Below, piece after piece: positions 12,951 through 16,705 of a stretch of DNA of 16,705 nucleotides. The notes under the pieces were generated by a model, which worked only from the letters and a program-made list of their open reading frames with translations, was not told the DNA's origin and searched no databases. Source of the stretch: Alphaproteobacteria bacterium (lineage in GTDB: Bacteria; Pseudomonadota; Alphaproteobacteria; Micavibrionales; UBA1664); contig JAUHXB010000002.1 in NCBI GenBank assembly GCA_030427215.1, positions 1-16,705 on the forward strand, written 5' to 3'. A program made the translations under genes and the position numbers. Each line of letters begins with the position of its first letter. Position 1 is the first letter of the stretch.

Positions 12951-15359
12951 ATGACTATATTCAAAAAAGTGGCCGTTATTGGCGCGGGCGTTATGGGAAG
13001 CGGTATTGCCGCGCAAATCACAAATGCGGGTGTGCCCGTATTATTGTTGGATATAGTTCCTGAAGGCGTAGAAGATCGAAACGTAATTGCCAAGGGCGCG
13101 GTTGATAAAATGGTAAAGGCAAAGAATCTTGAACCATTTATGGTGAAGCGAAACGCCAAACTGATTGAATGTGGGAATTTAGAAGATGATTTAGAAAAAT
13201 TAGCGGATTGCGATTGGATCGTCGAAGTTGTGTTGGAAGATATCAATATTAAGCATGCAACATACGAAAAAATTGCAAAATATCGCAAAAAGGGGTCAAT
13301 AGTATCATCAAACACATCGACCATTCTTCTGTCTAAATTGACTGAAGGTATGGATAAAGACATGTTGAAGAACTTTATGATCACTCATTTCTTCAATCCT
13401 GTTCGTTACCTGCCTTTATTAGAAATTATAAGCGGTGATAAAACGGATAAAAACGCAATAAAAACCGTTCAGGATTTTTGTGATATCAACCTTGGGAAAG
13501 GTGTTGTGCACTGTAATGATACCCCTGGATTTATTGTGAACCGTATCCTGACCTTTTGGATGCAAAAGGCTATTAATTCGGTTTTGAATCATAATATTCC
13601 CATTGAAGTTGCAGATGCGGTGATGTCCAAGCCTATTGGTGTTCCAAAAACAGGTGTGTTTGGCCTTGTTGATTTGGTTGGCGTTGATTTAATGCCTTAT
13701 CTGTCCAAATCGCTTCTCTCAACCTTGCCTGAAGACGATGAATACAGAAACATTTACCGCAATATATCGTTCGTTGGTGAGATGATTGAGGCGGAATATA
13801 CAGGTCGTAAGGGAAAAGGCGGTTTTTATCGTTTAAATCCTGACGCCCCTAAAGGGTCAAAAGAAAAACAGACCGTCCAATTTTCTGAGGCTGGATTTGA
13901 TGAAAACGCAACATATCGCAAAAGCGAGAAGCCATCTTTGACATCCGTTGCAAACGGTAAAAAGGGTATGAAGGCTGTTTTGGAAACGGATGATATCGGT
14001 GGTAAATATGCGAAAGAGGTCATGATCCATACGCTGGCTTATGCTGCATCCCTTGTGCCTCAAATTGCCGATACTGTTTACGATGTCGATCGTGCGATGC
14101 AAATGGGTTGTAACTGGAAATTCGGTCCCTTTGAAATGATTGATCAACTTGGTGCCGATTGGCTTGTGAAAGAAATAGAGGCCGCTGGTTTAACAGTTCC
14201 ACAATTGCTGAAAGATATTGGCGAAGGCACATTCTATAAAGTCGACAATGGTCAAAAACATTATTTCGGAACCGATGGACAATATCACGCGATTGAACGT
14301 GGTGAAGGTGTGATATTGTTGGAAGATATTAAATTAAAATCTAAACCTCTTTATAAAACGGCCTCCGCCCAATTATGGAACATCGACGATGGCGTGATCT
14401 GTCTTGAATTTACGGGCAAGATGAATGCATTGGATGAACCTGTTTTTGAAACCATTGATAAGGCAATTAAGTTAATCAACGATGAGTCGAATGACTATAA
14501 GGCTTTGGTTGTTTATAATGAAGGGTCTCATTTTTCGGCGGGTGCGAATTTAGGTTTGGCAATATTTGCAATGAATATTGGCCTATTCCCCCAAATTGAG
14601 GAAATGGTTTCAGGTGGGCAAAAGGCCTATATGGCTTTAAAGCACGCACCGTTTCCTGTTGTATCCGCACCATCGGGATTTGCCTTTGGTGGAGGGTGTG
14701 AAATTTTGCTGCATTCTGATCATGTTCAACTGCATGCCGAAACCTATACAGGCCTTGTGGAGGTTGGGGTAGGGCTGATTCCAGGGTGGGGTGGGTGCAA
14801 AGAATTAATATTGCGTTATCAAGAACGCGAAGCCGCACAATACGCCAAGGCAACAGGCGGTGAGAAAGTTTGGTTTTCACCCGATAAAACGCCAATGGGT
14901 GCGATTCGTAAGGCCTTTGAGGTGATTGGAACGGCAACCGTTGCGAAATCTGGCCCAGAAGCCAAAGACATTTATTTCCGCGACAGTGATGCCATCACAA
15001 TGAATCGTAATCGATTGCTATTTGATGCAAAACAAAAGGCCTTGGAATTGGTTGAAGGGTACGAGGCACCGACCAAACGCGATGATATTCGTTTGCCAGG
15101 ACCATCAGGCAAATTGGCTCTTGAGCTGGCAGTTTCCGATATGAGAAAAAGTGGTGTCGCAACGCCCTATGACGTGACCGTATCGTCGTCATTGGCAACA
15201 GTTCTTACTGGTGGAGATAAAGCCGATTGGACGGAACCGATGAATGATGATGATCTAATCAAGTTGGAACGCGCGGAATTTATGAAATTGGTTCACAACG
15301 AAGGTACTATGCAGCGCATCGAACATATGCTGGCCAAAGGTAAGCCCTTAAGAAATTAA
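12951..15359 (+). CDS. fadB: 3-hydroxyacyl-CoA dehydrogenase / enoyl-CoA hydratase two-function beta-oxidation protein
   Basis: 802 residues. It catalyses two steps of fatty acid beta-oxidation: hydration of enoyl-CoA and NAD-dependent oxidation of 3-hydroxyacyl-CoA. The order is dehydrogenase first, hydratase last, the reverse of E. coli FadB. NAD site GAGVMG is at 11-16 with Asp34; Ser120, His146 (in THFFNP) and Asn150 are in the expected places. NDTPGFIVNRI at 189-199 opens the first C-terminal dehydrogenase domain, and a second half-domain covers about 350-410 (DVDRAMQMGCNWKFGPFEMI). The hydratase covers about 470-690, with an oxyanion-hole segment HFSAGANLGL at 527-536 and both catalytic glutamates: Glu584 in GGGCE and Glu604 in LVEVGVGLIPGWGG, 20 residues apart as usual. 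AGAGG upstream of the ATG supports the start. No thiolase gene follows; a tRNA gene lies downstream. Confidence 0.93.
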   Translation: MTIFKKVAVIGAGVMGSGIAAQITNAGVPVLLLDIVPEGVEDRNVIAKGAVDKMVKAKNLEPFMVKRNAKLIECGNLEDDLEKLADCDWIVEVVLEDINIKHATYEKIAKYRKKGSIVSSNTSTILLSKLTEGMDKDMLKNFMITHFFNPVRYLPLLEIISGDKTDKNAIKTVQDFCDINLGKGVVHCNDTPGFIVNRILTFWMQKAINSVLNHNIPIEVADAVMSKPIGVPKTGVFGLVDLVGVDLMPYLSKSLLSTLPEDDEYRNIYRNISFVGEMIEAEYTGRKGKGGFYRLNPDAPKGSKEKQTVQFSEAGFDENATYRKSEKPSLTSVANGKKGMKAVLETDDIGGKYAKEVMIHTLAYAASLVPQIADTVYDVDRAMQMGCNWKFGPFEMIDQLGADWLVKEIEAAGLTVPQLLKDIGEGTFYKVDNGQKHYFGTDGQYHAIERGEGVILLEDIKLKSKPLYKTASAQLWNIDDGVICLEFTGKMNALDEPVFETIDKAIKLINDESNDYKALVVYNEGSHFSAGANLGLAIFAMNIGLFPQIEEMVSGGQKAYMALKHAPFPVVSAPSGFAFGGGCEILLHSDHVQLHAETYTGLVEVGVGLIPGWGGCKELILRYQEREAAQYAKATGGEKVWFSPDKTPMGAIRKAFEVIGTATVAKSGPEAKDIYFRDSDAITMNRNRLLFDAKQKALELVEGYEAPTKRDDIRLPGPSGKLALELAVSDMRKSGVATPYDVTVSSSLATVLTGGDKADWTEPMNDDDLIKLERAEFMKLVHNEGTMQRIEHMLAKGKPLRN

Positions 15360-15424
15360 AAAAATCCTTGTGGTTTCTTCATTATCTTTATATAAAGACA
15401 TTTGATTTTTTAAATCATACGGAT

Positions 15425-15500
15425 GGCGGGGTAGCTCAGGGGTTAGAGCAGTGGAATCATAATCCATGTGTCGGCGGTTCAATTCCGCCCCTCGCTACCA
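15425..15500 (+). tRNA. tRNA-Met (CAT), elongator type
   Basis: A 76-base cloverleaf can be drawn by hand. The acceptor GGCGGGG pairs with CCTCGCT (two G-T pairs). The D-arm is GCTC/GAGC. The anticodon stem GTGGA/TCCAT surrounds the loop ATCATAA with CAT at 15458-15460, and the T-arm GGCGG/CCGCC surrounds TTCAATT. The discriminator is A and CCA is encoded (15498-15500). CAT can belong to elongator Met, initiator Met or lysidine-modified Ile2. The paired first base (G-T) and the overall wording fit elongator Met best; an initiator usually has an unpaired first position. Confidence 0.93.
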
Positions 15501-15569
15501 ATATTTTTCTTTATATTTCAATGGTTTAAATGCATTTTGGCTCTTCGAATTTAAAGCCTAAAAAACCCT

Positions 15570-15590
15570 TGGGGTATCACTGGGGTATCA
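15570..15590 (+). repeat. Two direct copies of TGGGGTATCA, 11-base period, beside tRNA-Met
   Basis: TGGGGTATCA occurs at 15570-15579 and again at 15581-15590, 70 bases after the tRNA 3' end. Short tandem repeats of this kind next to a tRNA gene resemble the arm-type binding sites of tyrosine integrases at the edge of integrated islands. No integrase gene is visible in the window, so the role is inferred. Confidence 0.55.
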
Positions 15591-15609
15591 GTCTTTAAAG
15601 ATTATAGGT

Positions 15610-16026
15610 TTAACCTAACTTTGAACGAATAAATTCCTGCACCTTACCCCAGATACCTTTATCATCGTTTTTATAGTGTGAATTTTTGACCTTATGATCA
15701 TAAGCACGATTTGAATTTATCATATTATCAGACCAAGATTCAGCCCAAATCACTTTTCCATTTTTAATCCAATAATGAGATCTACATTTGAAACTCCAAT
15801 TACCTATTGAAGGGTTTAAGGTTATATTTTCTCCATCAAATATTAATTTCCAATCGGTTGGCGTGAAAGGCGTTACGACCTCTTCACCACATCCACACGC
15901 ACATTTATGTATGGCTGTGGCAAACCGCACAGACACATAAAGAATACCATCGTCTATTGCGTGTGGAATACTTTCAACAAAGTTATGATGAAATCTCAAT
16001 ATCTTAGGCATTGATTGTGTCCCCAT
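15610..16026 (-). CDS. DUF6527-like protein of a ubiquitin-like conjugation operon
   Basis: 138 residues. I recognise the pattern of the DUF6527 family: FVESIPHAIDDGILYVSVRF, then AIHKCACGCGEEVVTPFTPTDW at about 38-59, then LNPSIGNWSFKCRSHYWIKNG at about 70-90. The His40/Cys42/Cys44/Cys46 and Cys81/His84 set could bind a metal or form an active site. Proteins of this family often sit next to E1-like (ThiF), E2-like and ubiquitin-like genes in bacterial operons; a peptidase role has been suggested, but I cannot show it here. It follows the ThiF-like gene and overlaps it by 23 bases from the first ATG. A second in-frame ATG at 16009-16011 (Met6), with GGGG upstream, is an equally good start and shortens the overlap to 8. 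There is no signal peptide or membrane helix. The base composition is AT-rich. Confidence 0.72.
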   Translation of the reverse strand: MGTQSMPKILRFHHNFVESIPHAIDDGILYVSVRFATAIHKCACGCGEEVVTPFTPTDWKLIFDGENITLNPSIGNWSFKCRSHYWIKNGKVIWAESWSDNMINSNRAYDHKVKNSHYKNDDKGIWGKVQEFIRSKLG

Positions 16027-16705
16027 TAATTATCTCGTTTTGGTTAGGTGCGAATACAGTTGAATAATGGGTATCCCGACACCAGTAAAATCCCATAAGT
16101 CTTTTCCATTGAATAATTGCCAGAATTGCGTTTAGAGCATTCAAATCAGCTATTTGAACATTGCGATTATATTCATTTTCACTTTGATCAGTCGAAAAAT
16201 CAATCTTTCTATCAATATGGCCGTATTTGTCCTTCGTGCCAGTTGTAACCCGGACTTGCCCGTATATGGATAGGTCTTCGTCATTTATGTTTACGCCCAT
16301 CCCAACATCGATGAAAGTCAACTGCATTTTTATTAAATGATCAATAATAACCTTTTTCGCTTGACCGTTATCAATGGCAATGAAAACGAAATTCATCCCA
16401 TTTAATTCATTTAAATTGTCTTCATCAACGTAATAAGGGTGTGTTTTTATTCCTTTATGCATTTTGGAATAAAGTTTTTTATAGTATTTTACCTTATAAG
16501 GTTGCTTTTCTATTTCCTTGGCAGAGGCAGCACTCGGCGACCTAAATGCATTATGTTGATGAAACACATCACCATCGAATAGGTGTATTTGTTGCACAGG
16601 AATCTTTGCCAATTGGTCAAGAAGATATGCGCCACTACCACCAAGTCCAACTATTGCAATTTTTTCAACAGCTAATTTCTCAGTGATCGCTGATATTTCT
16701 GCACG
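16004..16705 (-). CDS. ThiF/E1-like adenylyltransferase, C-terminal part
   Basis: The gene enters from the right edge; about 233 residues are visible. ThiF/E1 enzymes adenylate the C-terminus of ubiquitin-like proteins as the first step of conjugation or sulphur transfer. Near the edge the frame reads KIAIVGLGGSGAYLLDQLAK, holding the nucleotide-binding GxGGxG loop. This is followed by HLFDGDVFHQHNAFRSPSA, the E1 D-x-D...N..R adenylation motif, and then by NFVFIAIDNGQAKKVIIDHL and LTFIDVGMGV. The frame is open from the edge, and an internal TTG at 16612 is not the true start because it lies after the glycine loop. No CxxC zinc pair of MoeB/ThiF type is seen in the visible part. It overlaps the DUF6527-like gene, so the two form an operon reading towards the tRNA. 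Any E2, ubiquitin-like or JAB peptidase gene would lie to the right of the window. Confidence 0.85.
   Translation of the reverse strand, partial: RAEISAITEKLAVEKIAIVGLGGSGAYLLDQLAKIPVQQIHLFDGDVFHQHNAFRSPSAASAKEIEKQPYKVKYYKKLYSKMHKGIKTHPYYVDEDNLNELNGMNFVFIAIDNGQAKKVIIDHLIKMQLTFIDVGMGVNINDEDLSIYGQVRVTTGTKDKYGHIDRKIDFSTDQSENEYNRNVQIADLNALNAILAIIQWKRLMGFYWCRDTHYSTVFAPNQNEIINGDTINA

Noticed and set aside
12923..13384. A 153-codon minus-strand frame inside the fadB-like gene
   Set aside because: It is antisense to the conserved NAD-binding domain and has no independent support.
15425..15500. The CAT tRNA as initiator Met or lysidine Ile2
   Set aside because: The first acceptor position can pair (G-T) and the general wording fits elongator Met; an Ile2 identity cannot be fully excluded by eye.
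15570..15590. Start of a CRISPR array
   Set aside because: Only two 10-base copies one base apart, with no spacers.
16004..16612. ThiF-like gene starting at the TTG at 16612
   Set aside because: The same frame continues to the window edge and holds the essential glycine loop VGLGGSG before that TTG.

Overview
The window looks like chromosome of an AT-rich alphaproteobacterium. The lineage call rests on a ChpT-type histidine phosphotransferase (7672-8310, motif HDLVSPVGA), which belongs to the alphaproteobacterial CckA-ChpT-CtrA cell-cycle relay, and on a matching CtrA-type box just after it. ClpA, UbiH-type and FadB-type genes fit this. Several genes point to a host-, prey- or partner-interacting lifestyle: the window holds four components of a type IVB (Dot/Icm) secretion system.

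Region 1 (1-3957, minus strand) is a gene run in the order icmC/dotE-like, icmD/dotP-like, icmJ/dotN, alaS. The order icmC-icmD-icmJ is the one I recall from the Legionella icm cluster, but icmB/dotO does not follow. An alanyl-tRNA synthetase that reads like the Patescibacteria (CPR) or archaeal-like form follows instead. The icmC-like gene is unusual: a signal peptide, about 270 residues of alanine-rich helical sequence, and then two or three copies of the DotP/DotE-like membrane unit. A perfect 12-bp stem-loop lies inside the start of icmJ.

Region 2 (4198-9197) has clpA on the plus strand, divergent from the icm genes and without an adjacent clpS. It is followed by a convergent Trp-rich orphan protein, then chpT, then a membrane protein of unknown function behind a CtrA-type box, with a possible small membrane protein on the opposite strand at its 3' end.

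Region 3 (9299-12783) has a PYROXD2/CrtI-like FAD oxidoreductase on the plus strand. Its stop codon interlocks with that of a minus-strand operon icmT-yggS-ubiH, in which all genes overlap. icmT, a type IVB secretion gene, is thus translationally linked to two housekeeping genes far from the other icm genes.

Region 4 (12829-16705) has a nested palindromic repeat, a two-function beta-oxidation protein (3-hydroxyacyl-CoA dehydrogenase plus enoyl-CoA hydratase), an elongator tRNA-Met, and directly after the tRNA a pair of 10-bp direct repeats like integrase arm sites. Beyond these a minus-strand pair (ThiF/E1-like adenylyltransferase, partial, and a DUF6527-like protein) runs off the right edge. 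This pair resembles the E1-plus-accessory part of bacterial ubiquitin-like conjugation operons and probably marks the edge of an integrated island.

No rRNA, CRISPR array, transposase or integrase gene was seen.
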